A stretch of 64,000 nucleotides of DNA from Pseudomonadota bacterium (GTDB taxonomy: Bacteria; Pseudomonadota; Alphaproteobacteria; Sphingomonadales; Sphingomonadaceae), in assembly GCA_023457895.1 (NCBI GenBank), contig JAEXAY010000021.1:1-64000 (forward strand). Direction: 5' to 3'. The position numbers were made by a program, and so were the translations under genes. A model generated the notes under the pieces. It ran no database searches. It worked only from the letters and a program-made list of their open reading frames with translations, and had not been told where the DNA came from. This document shows, piece after piece, positions 36,083 to 44,988 of the stretch (the first letter of the stretch is position 1; the number at the start of each line of letters is the position of its first letter).

Positions 36083-36879
36083 TGGTGCTGTTCCATCATC
36101 GCCAGCAGATCGGCATAGTGCGGCTGGTGCGACAGCCCCCCGCCTGAGATCGATATGTTCTCACCCGTGATATAGCGGCTCTCTGCCGAAGCGAGGAACG
36201 CGACCAGCGCCGCGATATCGTCTGGTGTGCCGAACTCAGGCGTCAGGATATGCCGCTGGATCACCTCCTTGAGGCCCGGCACCGTCGCTTCGAGTGCGGC
36301 AGTCAATACAACGCCGGGAGATACGGAATTACAGCGAATGTTCTGCTTGCCGTATTGTGTGGCGACATATTTCGACAAGGTGATGATACCGCCCTTGGAT
36401 GCGCCATAGGCGACCCTGGCAAGGTCTCCTGCAACACCACTGTTCGATGCGGTGTTGATGATGGAGCCACCACCGCGCGCGATCATGTGCGGGATGGCAT
36501 ACTTGCAGCCCAGCAGGTATCCGCGCAGGTTGATATCGATGATTTCGTCCCAGATCTCGATCGGGATATCGACCGGCGTGGTGTCGAGCGGATGCTTGGC
36601 CGGATCGGTCATCGCGGCATTGTTGTGCAGGATGTCCAACCCGCCAAAATGATCGACCGTGGCCTGCACCATCGCCTCTATCGAAGCAGGGTCGGCAGCA
36701 TCGAACTGAACCGCCAGCGCAGCATCGCCCAGCGGATCGGCAGCGGCCTTCGCGCTGTCCTCGAACACATCGGCAATGGCGACCTTGCCGCCTTCTGACA
36801 CGATGCGGCGCGCGACGGCTGATCCGATACCTCCGCCCCCGCCGGTGACGATGGCAATCTTTCCTTCCAGCCTGCGCAT
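36079..36879 (-). CDS. SDR family oxidoreductase
   Basis: A 266-aa SDR from ATG 36879 behind CCGGAGG. Motifs: AIVTGGGGGIGSAVARRIVSEGG, LHNNAAMTD, TASNSGVAGD with catalytic YGASKGGIITL, and YITGENISISGGGLSHQPHYADLLAMM. It lies 4 bp after the SDR at 36884 and overlaps the sulfotransferase gene by 4 bp. Its C-terminal tail resembles that of the SDR at 31530. Confidence 0.9.
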   Translation of the reverse strand: MRRLEGKIAIVTGGGGGIGSAVARRIVSEGGKVAIADVFEDSAKAAADPLGDAALAVQFDAADPASIEAMVQATVDHFGGLDILHNNAAMTDPAKHPLDTTPVDIPIEIWDEIIDINLRGYLLGCKYAIPHMIARGGGSIINTASNSGVAGDLARVAYGASKGGIITLSKYVATQYGKQNIRCNSVSPGVVLTAALEATVPGLKEVIQRHILTPEFGTPDDIAALVAFLASAESRYITGENISISGGGLSHQPHYADLLAMMEQHQ

Positions 36880-36883
36880 GCGC

Positions 36884-37723
36884 TTATCCTCCGGTAAATG
36901 TCTTGTTGAACTCCACAAAGCCGATCAGGCGAGCCTTGCGATCTGCCTCTACCTGCGGCTGCTTTTCCGCGCCTGGTCCATCGGGGATGATCTGGATCGG
37001 CTCCCCCGCCAGCAACCCTGCCAGCGCGTTATGCGTAACGTCAGCAGGATCGAAGGTGTCGGACGTGTCGAAGCCTTCGGGAACCATCCGCAGCAATGTC
37101 GGGGTGCGCATGATCGGGGCGGCCACGCCTAGCACGTCGATGCCGCGTTCGTGATATTCGGCCCAGAGAGACTCCGCGAAATTTATCTCGAACGCCTTGG
37201 TTGCCGAATACATCGCCAGGTTGGGCTGCCCGCCCAGCCCCGCGCCTGACGCCATCACGATGATGCCGCCGCGCCCCTTTCCATCCTTGCCCCGCACGAG
37301 CAACCGCTTGCCAAAGCCATTGGTGGCATCAATCAGGGTGGTGATATTCATCCTCACCAGCCGGTGCGCATTCTCGGTGCTGTCTTCAAAGAAAGCGGCA
37401 AATCCGTCTGCACCGGCGTTGGAGATGTAAAGCCCGACTTCGAGGCCTGCAGCGGCGGCGACGATTTTCAAACCAGCATCAGGTTCTGTCAGGTCCTGTG
37501 CATAGGCCCGGAATTCAATTCCGTGTTCTTCCGCCAGTTCCTTGCCCAAAGCCTCCAGCGCCTCTTCTCGGCGCGAAACCAGCATCAGGTTGATGCCCAT
37601 TTCCGCCAGTTGGCGGGCATAACACTCGCCGGTGCCTTCGGAAGCGCCAGCGATCACGGCCCAGGGTCCGTAACGCTCGCGGAAGGCATCGGCATCCAGC
37701 GGCAGGCGGGGCAGATCGCGCAT
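36884..37723 (-). CDS. SDR family oxidoreductase (DltE/17-beta-HSD12-like)
   Basis: A 279-aa SDR with an atypical glycine loop WAVIAGASEGTGECYARQLAEMGINLMLVSRR, YISNAGADGF, and MASGAGLGGQPNLAMYSATKAFEINFAESLWAE containing the catalytic Tyr-Lys. This pattern matches DltE-type and 17-beta-hydroxysteroid dehydrogenase 12-like SDRs acting on lipophilic ketones. It lies 6 bp after the CMD-family gene in the 11-gene operon. Confidence 0.88.
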   Translation of the reverse strand: MRDLPRLPLDADAFRERYGPWAVIAGASEGTGECYARQLAEMGINLMLVSRREEALEALGKELAEEHGIEFRAYAQDLTEPDAGLKIVAAAAGLEVGLYISNAGADGFAAFFEDSTENAHRLVRMNITTLIDATNGFGKRLLVRGKDGKGRGGIIVMASGAGLGGQPNLAMYSATKAFEINFAESLWAEYHERGIDVLGVAAPIMRTPTLLRMVPEGFDTSDTFDPADVTHNALAGLLAGEPIQIIPDGPGAEKQPQVEADRKARLIGFVEFNKTFTGG

Positions 37724-37729
37724 GTCGTT

Positions 37730-38113
37730 TCAGTCCTTCTTCATTTCCGCAAGGCGCGCCTTGGCCGCTTCGATCCCTCGCACCAGCGAGGTGCAGTTAC
37801 CGGCCCCGGCATAGAACAGCATGAAGTGCGGAATCAGCGCCAGTTCCTCTTCTGTGAACTCGTTGTTGCCAAGCGCGCCCATCATCTGGATCTCGATCAG
37901 ATCCTGCCGCCCAAGCATGGTCGTGGCACCCAGTACCAGCAACCGCTTTTCACGGATGGTCAGCGCTTCGTCCGCCCAGAGCTTGCCAAACTGGTTCTCG
38001 ATAATCTCGCGTGAAAAGCGGTTGTTTTCCTGCCCCTTCATCATCGCGGAAAAGCCGTCTCCATAGACAGCATCGAAAACCTCTAGTCCCTTGTCCCAGG
38101 CATTTTCACTCAT
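37730..38113 (-). CDS. carboxymuconolactone decarboxylase (CMD)-family protein
   Basis: A 127-aa all-helical protein: GLEVFDAVYGDGFSAMMKGQENNRFSREIIENQFGKLW, REKRLLVLGATTMLGRQDLIEIQM, and HFMLFYAGAGNCTSLVRGIEAAK. It fits the CMD family (4-carboxymuconolactone decarboxylase). It lacks the AhpD CxxC pair, so a lactone-related or unknown catalytic role is more likely than peroxidase activity. It is in the middle of the 11-gene minus operon. Confidence 0.85.
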   Translation of the reverse strand: MSENAWDKGLEVFDAVYGDGFSAMMKGQENNRFSREIIENQFGKLWADEALTIREKRLLVLGATTMLGRQDLIEIQMMGALGNNEFTEEELALIPHFMLFYAGAGNCTSLVRGIEAAKARLAEMKKD

Positions 38114-38144
38114 GTGTATCTCCTCGATTTGTATGTACCCATGC

Positions 38145-39005
38145 TCAATCGAGCGGCTGGCCCTTACGATGTTCCAGGCCAGAGGTGGAATCGGCGTTGT
38201 CGCGGATCAGTTCGATCATCGGCAGTCGAACACCGAACTTGGCGGCCTCTTCGATCGCGACTTCCAGATCCTTGATCATCAGCCCCTTGAAATAGTTGCG
38301 GACGCCTGTTTCCTGCTCATCGCCTGCAGGATCGGGGCGGATTTCCATGGACAGGGCACCTTCAAGGCCGCCACCTGCGTTCGGATCACCAGCCAGCGCC
38401 ATGCGCAGCTGGTTCAGGTCTACACCGTAGTTGCGGGCGATTACCGCGCCTTCGTACCCTGCCCGGATACAGCCGAAAAACGTGGCGTTGCGCGCGATCT
38501 TGGCCGCCATGCCTGTGCCCGCCCCACCCATGTGGATGACCTGTCCGGCAAAGCCATCGAAAATGGGCTTGGCCTTGGCCATGTCCTCTTCGCTGCCGCC
38601 CGCAAGACAGATCAGGCCGTTCTCGCCCGACTTGGGCCCGTTGGTTACCCCGCAATCGATCAGCGTCACACCGGCATCGGCGCAGAGCTTTTGCGATGTT
38701 TCCAGATCAGACATGGAGATTGTCGACAGCAAGATCACGGTCTGCCCGGGCTTGCCAGCAGCCAGAACGCCATCGGAGCCGGAAAGCACATCGATGGTCT
38801 GCTCGCCATTGAGCACCGCGATCAGAACGCAATCGGATGCCGCCGCGAGATCTCTTGGAGTTGCCGACATTGGCGGCGCACCGGGCACCCGCTCTGCGGC
38901 TTCTGCGCGCACATCGAAGATTGCCGAAAGTTGGCCAGACCGCTGCAGGCATTGGGCCACGCCTCCGCCAATGCCGCCAAGGCCGATTACACCGCCAGTT
39001 TTCAT
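38145..39005 (-). CDS. NAD(P)-dependent beta-hydroxyacid dehydrogenase (HIBADH family)
   Basis: A 286-aa protein: N-terminal GVIGLGGIGGGVAQCLQRSG nucleotide fold, STISMSDLETSQKL, substrate strand DCGVTNGPKSGENG, and GAGTGMAAKIARNATFFG with the catalytic lysine and asparagine. It belongs to the 3-hydroxyisobutyrate/tartronate semialdehyde family, which oxidises beta-hydroxy acids. Its start overlaps the phosphatase stop (ATGA) behind a GAGGAG site. A role on a branched acid intermediate is plausible. Confidence 0.9.
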   Translation of the reverse strand: MKTGGVIGLGGIGGGVAQCLQRSGQLSAIFDVRAEAAERVPGAPPMSATPRDLAAASDCVLIAVLNGEQTIDVLSGSDGVLAAGKPGQTVILLSTISMSDLETSQKLCADAGVTLIDCGVTNGPKSGENGLICLAGGSEEDMAKAKPIFDGFAGQVIHMGGAGTGMAAKIARNATFFGCIRAGYEGAVIARNYGVDLNQLRMALAGDPNAGGGLEGALSMEIRPDPAGDEQETGVRNYFKGLMIKDLEVAIEEAAKFGVRLPMIELIRDNADSTSGLEHRKGQPLD

Positions 39006-39787
39006 GATAATTCTCCTCGATCTGTAGGCGAGACGCCTTGCGTTACCAGCAAGCGTCGCAGCTCAATTTGCACGTCCTCGCCAAGACCGGCATCGGCGAG
39101 ATAGCGCCCGACGGTCTTGTGTTTAGTTTCGATCTGTTCCCAGGCGCAGGCCACGTATTCGCGGCGAACCCCGATCAGCGCATCGACCTGTTCCGGGCTG
39201 GGCATGAATCCGAAACTGGAACGAAAGCCTTGCTCCAGCAAACCGCTGCGGCGAAGGTTTTCGCCAAAGATGTCTGATTGGGCATAGTCGTTCAGGATCG
39301 CCTCACGTGGGGCTCCCAGCATCTCCAGCAGCACGGCAACGGCAACACCGGTTCGATCCTTGCCGGCAGTGCAGTTGACCATCGCAGGCCTGCCTTCGAG
39401 CAGGCACGTGCCAACCGTTTCCCAGTGCGGCGCAAGCGCATCGGGAATCTCGCGATAGGTTTCGCACATGATGTCGATCGCCAGTTGCACATCTTCGCCA
39501 AGGCTCAGGCGTTCGCGTCCGTCATGGCCGAACACCCGCAGATCTGCATTCACATCGAGGCCCAGCCAGCGGCAATCCGCATCCTGCCAATCGTGCGGAT
39601 GGGCTTCGCGCTCGTTCGCGGAACGCAGATCGAAAATGTAACCGATCCCCAGCGATTTCAGCTCCGCCTCATGTGCCGGTGAGAAATTGGCCGGGCCTTC
39701 CGCACGGAACAGCGCGCCGGTGCGCACCAGCCCACCCTGTGCCTGCATGCCGCCGAGGTCGCGAAAGTTGAGGAGTGCAAGAGCCAT
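39002..39787 (-). CDS. IphP-type tyrosine-protein phosphatase
   Basis: A 261-aa protein starting ALLNFRDLGG, the N-terminal signature of IphP/Siw14-like phosphatases. The phosphate loop NCTAGKDRTGVAVAVLLEML provides the CX5R nucleophile and arginine, and FDLRSANERE comes before it. ATG 39787 is preferred over the upstream TTG. The TGAGCATG junction with the VOC stop shows coupling. A phosphatase inside a catabolic operon could act on a phosphorylated metabolite, for example one made by the APH-like kinases (inference). Confidence 0.88.
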   Translation of the reverse strand: MALALLNFRDLGGMQAQGGLVRTGALFRAEGPANFSPAHEAELKSLGIGYIFDLRSANEREAHPHDWQDADCRWLGLDVNADLRVFGHDGRERLSLGEDVQLAIDIMCETYREIPDALAPHWETVGTCLLEGRPAMVNCTAGKDRTGVAVAVLLEMLGAPREAILNDYAQSDIFGENLRRSGLLEQGFRSSFGFMPSPEQVDALIGVRREYVACAWEQIETKHKTVGRYLADAGLGEDVQIELRRLLVTQGVSPTDRGELS

Positions 39788-39789
39788 GC

Positions 39790-40296
39790 TCAATGCCCCG
39801 GATAGACGGGTATGGCAGACGCCATCTGCTCGTACATTCCGGCATCGAACCAGACGTGCTCCAGGTAATGGCCGAGGGTCGCGCGCTCATCAGTGTAGGT
39901 GTAACGCATCAGGTCTCCCAGCCCACCGCTCCACACAACCGGATGCGCCGCGGGATCGAGCGAGGCCATATATTCCTCGAAATCGCCAAGCTCGCCGTCG
40001 ACCCGCAGGGCAGCGTGATGGAAGCACATTGCAAAGCTGCCGTCCTGCGGCAGAACTTCGGCGTGCATGGGAGCAAGTCCGGGCAGGGGCTCGATCAGTT
40101 CGATTTCCAGCCCGCCGACATTGGCGAGAGCGATCTTCATCCGGTATTCCGGAGAAGATACCAGACCCGGGGTATCATTCTCGAACAAGTAGAATTCGGG
40201 AACTCCGTAATCATCCCGCCAGATTGATAGCGCGCGATCGAGATCGTTGGTCACATAGGCGTTCTGGCTATGCCTTGCCTTCGGGCGGGAAAACAC
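39790..40296 (-). CDS. VOC-family protein
   Basis: A 168-aa protein. The start is assigned to GTG 40296 behind TAGGAGCG, because no ATG gives a family-like N-terminus and the SDR stop lies just upstream. VFSRPKARHSQNAYVTNDLDRALSIWRDDYGVPEFYLFE and GLEIELIEPLPG are typical of VOC proteins, with metal-type His and Glu at HHAALR and YLEHVWFD. It sits between the SDR and the phosphatase in the operon. Reaction unknown. Confidence 0.82.
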   Translation of the reverse strand: MFSRPKARHSQNAYVTNDLDRALSIWRDDYGVPEFYLFENDTPGLVSSPEYRMKIALANVGGLEIELIEPLPGLAPMHAEVLPQDGSFAMCFHHAALRVDGELGDFEEYMASLDPAAHPVVWSGGLGDLMRYTYTDERATLGHYLEHVWFDAGMYEQMASAIPVYPGH

Positions 40297-40307
40297 GATG
40301 GACGCTC

Positions 40308-41093
40308 CTAGTTGTTGAACATTTTCCCGCCATCGATCACCAGCGTGTCGCCGGTGTGATAGCGCGAAAGATCGCTGGCGAGATAAACCACCGCGCCCCA
40401 CAGATCGTCGGGCATGCCGGCGCGCCCGATGGGTGCCTTGGCAGCAACGGCATCGGCCAGCATCTGGCCGTACTCCGGATCGGCCATGGTCATTTCGGTA
40501 ATGATAAAGCCGGGAGCGATGACGTTGCAGCGAATACCATGCGACCCAAGTTCGGCGGCAAGACCCTTTGACAAGGCCGCCAGCGCCCCCTTGGCCGCGC
40601 CATAATGCGTCAGCGTGGGCACGCCCTGGAATATGGAACCGCTGCCGCACAGGATCATCGAACCGCCCGGATCGCCTGCCTCGGCGCGGGCAACCATGTG
40701 CCGCGCAACTTCACGCAAAGTGAACACCACGCCGTGCTGGTTCACCGCCATCAGCGAGTTGTAGGTGTCGGCATCCATTTCTATGAAAGGCTTGGCGCTG
40801 GCGATCCCGGCATTGGCGACCACGGTATCTATGCGCCCCATTGCGGCCAGCGCATCGGCCATGCCGGCAACGATCTGCGCCTCGTCGGTCACATCCACTT
40901 CGGCGGAATGAACCTTCACGCCCAGCGCGCGCAGCTTTTCGGCTGCCTGCTCATTCGCTTCCTTGCGCCGCCCCCAAATAACCAGGTCGCTTCCAGCCCG
41001 CGCCAGCCCTTCGGCAAAACCGAAGCCCAGACCGGAGTTTGCGCCGGTTACCAGCGCCACCTTACCCGTCAGATCGAACAGCTTGTCTATCAT
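40308..41093 (-). CDS. SDR family oxidoreductase (2-deoxygluconate/gluconate 5-dehydrogenase-like)
   Basis: A 261-aa SDR: ALVTGANSGLGFGFAEGLARAGSDLVIWGRR, VANAGI, catalytic YGAAKGALAALSKGLAAE, and HTGDTLVIDGGKMFNN at the C-terminus. It is the first gene of the 11-gene minus operon and faces the second sulfotransferase gene across 114 bp with an operator-like site. Family members oxidise secondary alcohols. Confidence 0.9.
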   Translation of the reverse strand: MIDKLFDLTGKVALVTGANSGLGFGFAEGLARAGSDLVIWGRRKEANEQAAEKLRALGVKVHSAEVDVTDEAQIVAGMADALAAMGRIDTVVANAGIASAKPFIEMDADTYNSLMAVNQHGVVFTLREVARHMVARAEAGDPGGSMILCGSGSIFQGVPTLTHYGAAKGALAALSKGLAAELGSHGIRCNVIAPGFIITEMTMADPEYGQMLADAVAAKAPIGRAGMPDDLWGAVVYLASDLSRYHTGDTLVIDGGKMFNN

Positions 41094-41145
41094 CGCGGCA
41101 ATATCCTCTCCCCATTCGACCTAACGGCATTTGCCAGTCGCGCAG

Positions 41146-41161
41146 CATATCTTTCGGTAGG
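41146..41161. promoter_or_regulatory. island operator candidate, copy 6 (one mismatch)
   Basis: Reads CATATC-TTTC-GGTAGG; on the other strand CCTACC-GAAA-GATATG. It differs from the consensus at one half-site base, and lies between the divergent SDR and sulfotransferase operons. Confidence 0.5.
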
Positions 41162-41207
41162 GCAAAGACTACCCGCCTCCGTATCTAGGAGCTATGGGAG
41201 ACAGGAC

Positions 41208-42497
41208 GTGGTGAGGGAGCAGAAGCGAGTGACGCAAGCCGCCAAGGGCCAGGTGTTCGAGATCAAGGACATGCGCGCGCCCGTGCTGGACGAAGCGCAA
41301 AAGGCCGCCCTTGCCGCCGCTTCGCAAGCCAGTTTCGATTTCTCCTCTGCGGCCATCATGGGCGCAGCCAAGGCCCAGACCGGCCTCGATGATTTCGGCG
41401 CGATGGACTTTGTCGAGCGGCTGGACCTGTGGTGCGAATGTGTGGACGAGGATGAATTCCTCTCACCCGTTGGCCGCGCTGGCCTGTGGACCATGTTCGT
41501 GCGCTATGCCGCCGACCGCCTGCGCGTGGAAGACATCTGCAAGCGCCACCCGGAAATTCTCGACATCGAAATCGATCGCCCGATCATCGTGGCTGGTCCG
41601 CCGCGTTCGGGGACCACCCATTTGCTGGGCCTGCTTTCCGCCGACACGCGGCTGCGCTCGCTGCCTTGGTGGGAAGCCATCGCCCCGGTCCCCATGGCAG
41701 AGGACGAGCCTACGCCGGACGATCCAAACCCGCGCTGGACCAAGGCGGAGACCCGGTGGCACCAGCAGGAAGCGGTGCTGCCGATGATGAGCTACATGCA
41801 CGAATTCTCGCCCGACCATATCAGCGAGGATATCGAGCTGCAGGCGCTCGATTTTTCATCCTACCTGCTCGAATGGCTGGCACTGGTGCCAAGGTGGCGC
41901 GATTACTACCTCTCGCACGACCAGAGCGGCACCTATGCCTACCTTAAGAAGGGCCTGCAGGTGCTGACCTTCCTCAAAGGACCAAACCGCTGGGTGATCA
42001 AGTGCCCGCAGCACATGGAACAGCTGCCGGTTCTCTATAAGACCTTTCCCGATGCGACATTCGTGATCACGCACCGCGACCCGGTTGGCTCGATCCGTTC
42101 GACCTTGTCGATGTGGCTCTACGCCTCGCGCGTACTGCGCACGAAGAGCGATCCTGAAGAGCCGAAGGGCTACTGGATCGATCGCTACAAGACCATGCTT
42201 TTTCGCTGCGTGAAGGATCGCGACTGCCTGCCGCAAGACCAGACGATCGACGTCTATTTTCACCAGTGGATTAAGGACCCCGACCCGATCCTGCAACGGA
42301 TCTACGACATGGCGGATATCCCGCTGGACGAGGCCACTCTCAAGACCCTGCACCAGTACCACAAGGATCATGATCCGGCGATGAAAGGCAAGGTGCGTTT
42401 CAACCTGGAGGGCGACTTCGGCATTACCGCCGAGGACATCCGCCAGCATTTCCAGTTCTACTTCGATCGTTTCCCGGTCGAAGTCGAAGTCAGATAA
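41208..42497 (+). CDS. sulfotransferase-family protein, copy 2
   Basis: About 429 aa. The start is taken as GTG 41208 behind GGGAGACAGGAC; GTG 41229 is also possible, and the longer frame is antisense noise. It has PIIVAGPPRSGTTHLLGLLSADTRLRSLPWWEA (phosphosulfate loop), WVIKCPQHMEQLPVLYKTFPDATFVITHRDPVGSIRST (3'-phosphate loop) and a basic tail. It is the first gene of the plus operon with ferredoxin, epoxide-hydrolase-like and LLM genes. Activity on a hydroxylated intermediate is presumed from the fold. Confidence 0.85.
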   Translation: MVREQKRVTQAAKGQVFEIKDMRAPVLDEAQKAALAAASQASFDFSSAAIMGAAKAQTGLDDFGAMDFVERLDLWCECVDEDEFLSPVGRAGLWTMFVRYAADRLRVEDICKRHPEILDIEIDRPIIVAGPPRSGTTHLLGLLSADTRLRSLPWWEAIAPVPMAEDEPTPDDPNPRWTKAETRWHQQEAVLPMMSYMHEFSPDHISEDIELQALDFSSYLLEWLALVPRWRDYYLSHDQSGTYAYLKKGLQVLTFLKGPNRWVIKCPQHMEQLPVLYKTFPDATFVITHRDPVGSIRSTLSMWLYASRVLRTKSDPEEPKGYWIDRYKTMLFRCVKDRDCLPQDQTIDVYFHQWIKDPDPILQRIYDMADIPLDEATLKTLHQYHKDHDPAMKGKVRFNLEGDFGITAEDIRQHFQFYFDRFPVEVEVR

Positions 42498-42514
42498 TTT
42501 CTACGGAGCAAGAC

Positions 42515-42832
42515 ATGCCTAAAATCAATGTGATCGACCGTTCTGGCAACAGCAAGGAAGTGGAGGCCGAAGCCGGTATGACGCTGATGGAGATCATTCG
42601 CGACGACGGTTTCGACGAGCTGCTGGCCCTGTGCGGCGGGTGCTGCTCATGCGCCACCTGCCATGTGCATGTAGACCCGTCATTTGCTGACAAGCTGCCC
42701 GAAATGACCGAGGATGAAAGCGACCTTCTGGACAGTTCGGACCATCGCAACGAGACCTCGCGCCTTTCCTGCCAGGTCGAAATGACCGATGCGCTTGACG
42801 GACTGACCGTCACGATTGCCCAGGAAGACTGA
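42515..42832 (+). CDS. [2Fe-2S] ferredoxin, adrenodoxin/putidaredoxin type
   Basis: A 105-aa ferredoxin. The cluster ligands are in ALCGGCCSCATCHVHV (C-x5-C-x2-C pattern) and LSCQVEM. The acidic MTEDESDLLDSS helix is the usual docking surface for P450s and reductases. It is the only ferredoxin in the window, so it may serve the two P450s and perhaps the Rieske proteins. The matching reductase must be encoded elsewhere. Confidence 0.93.
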   Translation: MPKINVIDRSGNSKEVEAEAGMTLMEIIRDDGFDELLALCGGCCSCATCHVHVDPSFADKLPEMTEDESDLLDSSDHRNETSRLSCQVEMTDALDGLTVTIAQED

Positions 42833-42834
42833 GC

Positions 42835-43215
42835 ATGGTTGACGCGCAAGCCGAAGTCCTCGCCTTCTTTGAGGAGTGGAAGCCAACTCTGGCGAACATG
42901 CTGGCATCGATGGAGAAGCGTTTTACCGACCAGACGGTTTGGGAAAATGTCGGCATTTCCAAGACCACCGGCTTTGCCGAGGCCAAGGCTTTCATGGACG
43001 GTTTTGCGCATATGTACCCGATCGAAAGCGGCGAGGTCATCGTTCACCACGTCGCTTCGAACGGCAACGTCGTGCTGACCGAGCGGACCGACAATTTCCA
43101 CGACAAGGATGGCAAGCTCATCATTTCGCTCAAGCTGATGGGCGTGTTCGAGATGGACGGCGACAAGATCATTTCGTGGCGTGACTATTTCGATACCGCA
43201 AAGGGCTTTGGCTGA
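42835..43215 (+). CDS. limonene-1,2-epoxide-hydrolase-like (SnoaL/NTF2 fold) protein
   Basis: A 126-aa cone-fold protein. NVVLTERTDNF and KIISWRDYFDTAKGFG carry the Arg-x-Asp and late Asp of the limonene epoxide hydrolase Asp-Arg-Asp triad. FFEEWKPTLANMLASMEKRFTDQTVWENVG forms the N-terminal helices. It could open an epoxide made by a P450 or other oxygenase. Its start follows the ferredoxin stop by 2 bp and its stop overlaps the LLM start (TGATG). Confidence 0.85.
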   Translation: MVDAQAEVLAFFEEWKPTLANMLASMEKRFTDQTVWENVGISKTTGFAEAKAFMDGFAHMYPIESGEVIVHHVASNGNVVLTERTDNFHDKDGKLIISLKLMGVFEMDGDKIISWRDYFDTAKGFG

Positions 43216-44234
43216 TGTTCGCCGGCAAGAAGGTCTGGACCCAGTTACCCGTTCTTCCGGCCGGGCAACTTGTGCCGCTGGTGCAGGAATGGGAAAAAGC
43301 CGGGATCGAAGGGGTTTGGGTACCGCAGATATTCGGCCTTCCGCAGGTCACGCTTGCAGCTGCCGCGGCAGTTACCAGCCGCATCAAGCTGGGCAGCGGG
43401 ATCACCCTCGCCTTCACCCGCAGCCCACTGGAAACAGCTTGCAGCGTGATCGATCTGGATCACATCAGCGATGGCCGCGCGGTACTGGGCCTTGGTTCCA
43501 GCGCGCAGAGCCAGATCGAAGGCAGCTTTGGCATGCCTTATGGCAAGCCTTTGGCGCATATGCGCGAGGTGTTGCAACAGGTACGCGCCGTGATCGCCAA
43601 AGGGCACACGGGCGAATTGCAGAAGCTGGAGGGCGAATATGCAACGCTCGATCTCTCGCACTTCCGCCTGACCGGTCCGGCGCGCAGATCCGCCGTTCCC
43701 ATCTACCTGCCGGCGATTTTCGAAAAGGCGTGCGAGCAGGCAGGCGAAATTGCCGACGGGCTGCTAGGCCATCCGCTTTGGACCACGCAGTGGATCCACG
43801 ACAAGGTGGGCCCGCACCTTGGCGCAGGGCTGGAAAAGAGCAAACGGGACAGGTCCGACTTCGATCTTAACCTGATGATCTTCACGGTGATCAATGACGA
43901 CCGCGATGAGGCCATTGCCGATGCCCGCGCCAATGTGGCCTTCTACACCCAGTCGCCCCAGTACCTGCGCTATTTCGAGGCGATCGGCTTCGGCAAGGAA
44001 GCCAAGGCGATCCAGGCGGCTTTCGCACAGCAGGATTTCGCGGGGATGGAACAGGCCTGCCCCGATGAAATGGTGAGCGCGATCACCGTGCTTGGCTCTG
44101 CCGCGGATGTGAAGGCGCAGGTCATTGAACGTGCATCCTTTGCCGATTCCATCACGCCCGTTGTGCCGCAATTCGGCATGGCGGACGACAAGGCGGCCAC
44201 ATATCGCCAGCGGATCGCTGATCTGTTCTTCTGA
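43215..44234 (+). CDS. luciferase-like (LLM) flavin-dependent oxidoreductase, copy 2
   Basis: A 339-aa LLM enzyme: GVWVPQIFGLPQVTLAAAAAVTSRIKLGSGITLAFTRSPLETA, DHISDGRAVLGLGSSAQ, and EKACEQAGEIADGLLGHPLWTTQWIHD. It resembles copy 3 (47072) more than copy 1 in the DxxSxGRxxLGLG and ADGLxxHxLWT blocks. It is translationally coupled to the epoxide-hydrolase-like gene and ends its operon, converging with tetR. Cofactor FMN or F420 not determinable. Confidence 0.88.
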   Translation: MFAGKKVWTQLPVLPAGQLVPLVQEWEKAGIEGVWVPQIFGLPQVTLAAAAAVTSRIKLGSGITLAFTRSPLETACSVIDLDHISDGRAVLGLGSSAQSQIEGSFGMPYGKPLAHMREVLQQVRAVIAKGHTGELQKLEGEYATLDLSHFRLTGPARRSAVPIYLPAIFEKACEQAGEIADGLLGHPLWTTQWIHDKVGPHLGAGLEKSKRDRSDFDLNLMIFTVINDDRDEAIADARANVAFYTQSPQYLRYFEAIGFGKEAKAIQAAFAQQDFAGMEQACPDEMVSAITVLGSAADVKAQVIERASFADSITPVVPQFGMADDKAATYRQRIADLFF

Positions 44235-44270
44235 AAGGCTGCCTGGCGACCGTAGCGCCGCCGCGCCCGA

Positions 44271-44978
44271 TCAGGCAGAAAACAGCCCAGCCAGCAGGAA
44301 TTCAGCCATGGCATCTGCGCGGTCTTCGTGGGACTGCCTGCCAGCACTTTTCAGCGGCGCATCGGGCAACAGGCGTTCGTGCATCGGACCAAGCGCGAAG
44401 AAAGAGCCCACGCCGTGAACCAGCAGCGCCAGCAGCGCAGACGAGCCCAGCGGGCGCAGACTGGTGCCGGAGGCAACCTGTTCCAGCAGCTTTTGCAGGC
44501 GGCGCTGGAACGGCAGGGTGAATCGTTGTGTCAGATAATCGAGACGCCAGCTCGGCTCCCTTCCCTCTTGCTGGCTGATCGCCACGATGTCCGAATTGAT
44601 GATAGCCCAGTGACAAAAGCGAAACACAAGGTCGCGCAGCTGCTCTTCGGGGGTGCGAGTTGGATCAAAGGCAATCTCCACGTCCCGCGCGGCCTCTTCC
44701 AGGCGCCAGTCGACTGCCGCCTTCCAAAGCTGCGATTTCTTGCCGAAGCGAACATTCAGCAGATTGTGGCTTACGCCCAAATCACGCGCCATCGCGCGCA
44801 TCGTCGCAGCCTCATACCCGTGAGTAGCAAAGGTGGTGAAGGCGGTGCGCAACAGCGCGGCCTCATCCACCGATTCCTTTGCATCCGCACGTGGCCGGCC
44901 CCTGCCACGTTCTCGCCGGGCTGGCGGATTTGCGCCCTGTTTCGCAGCACCCGCAGAAGTTTGAGCCATCGTTGCCAT
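44271..44978 (-). CDS. TetR-family transcriptional regulator
   Basis: About 235 aa. The low-complexity basic N-terminal extension (GANPPARRERGRGRPRADAKES) is followed by the TetR helix-turn-helix domain (ALLRTAFTTFATHGYEAATMRAMARDLGVSHNLLNVRFGKKSQLWKAAVDWRLEE) and an all-helical ligand domain. It is divergent from the split-Rieske/lux-like operon, and two palindromes fill the gap, so it most likely represses that operon and itself. It is the only dedicated regulator inside the island; its sites do not resemble the island-wide repeat. Confidence 0.93.
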   Translation of the reverse strand: MATMAQTSAGAAKQGANPPARRERGRGRPRADAKESVDEAALLRTAFTTFATHGYEAATMRAMARDLGVSHNLLNVRFGKKSQLWKAAVDWRLEEAARDVEIAFDPTRTPEEQLRDLVFRFCHWAIINSDIVAISQQEGREPSWRLDYLTQRFTLPFQRRLQKLLEQVASGTSLRPLGSSALLALLVHGVGSFFALGPMHERLLPDAPLKSAGRQSHEDRADAMAEFLLAGLFSA

Positions 44979-44988
44979 GGACAGACAT

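Noticed and set aside
34910..42497. A sulfate-activation (PAPS) pathway
   Set aside because: Only sulfotransferase-fold proteins are present; there is no ATP sulfurylase or APS kinase gene, so a sulfation pathway cannot be claimed.
44239..44278. Inverted repeat CTGCCTG/CAGGCAG as a terminator between the LLM and tetR genes
   Set aside because: The loop is about 26 nt, there is no U-tract, and one arm lies in the tetR 3' end; the support is too weak to list.
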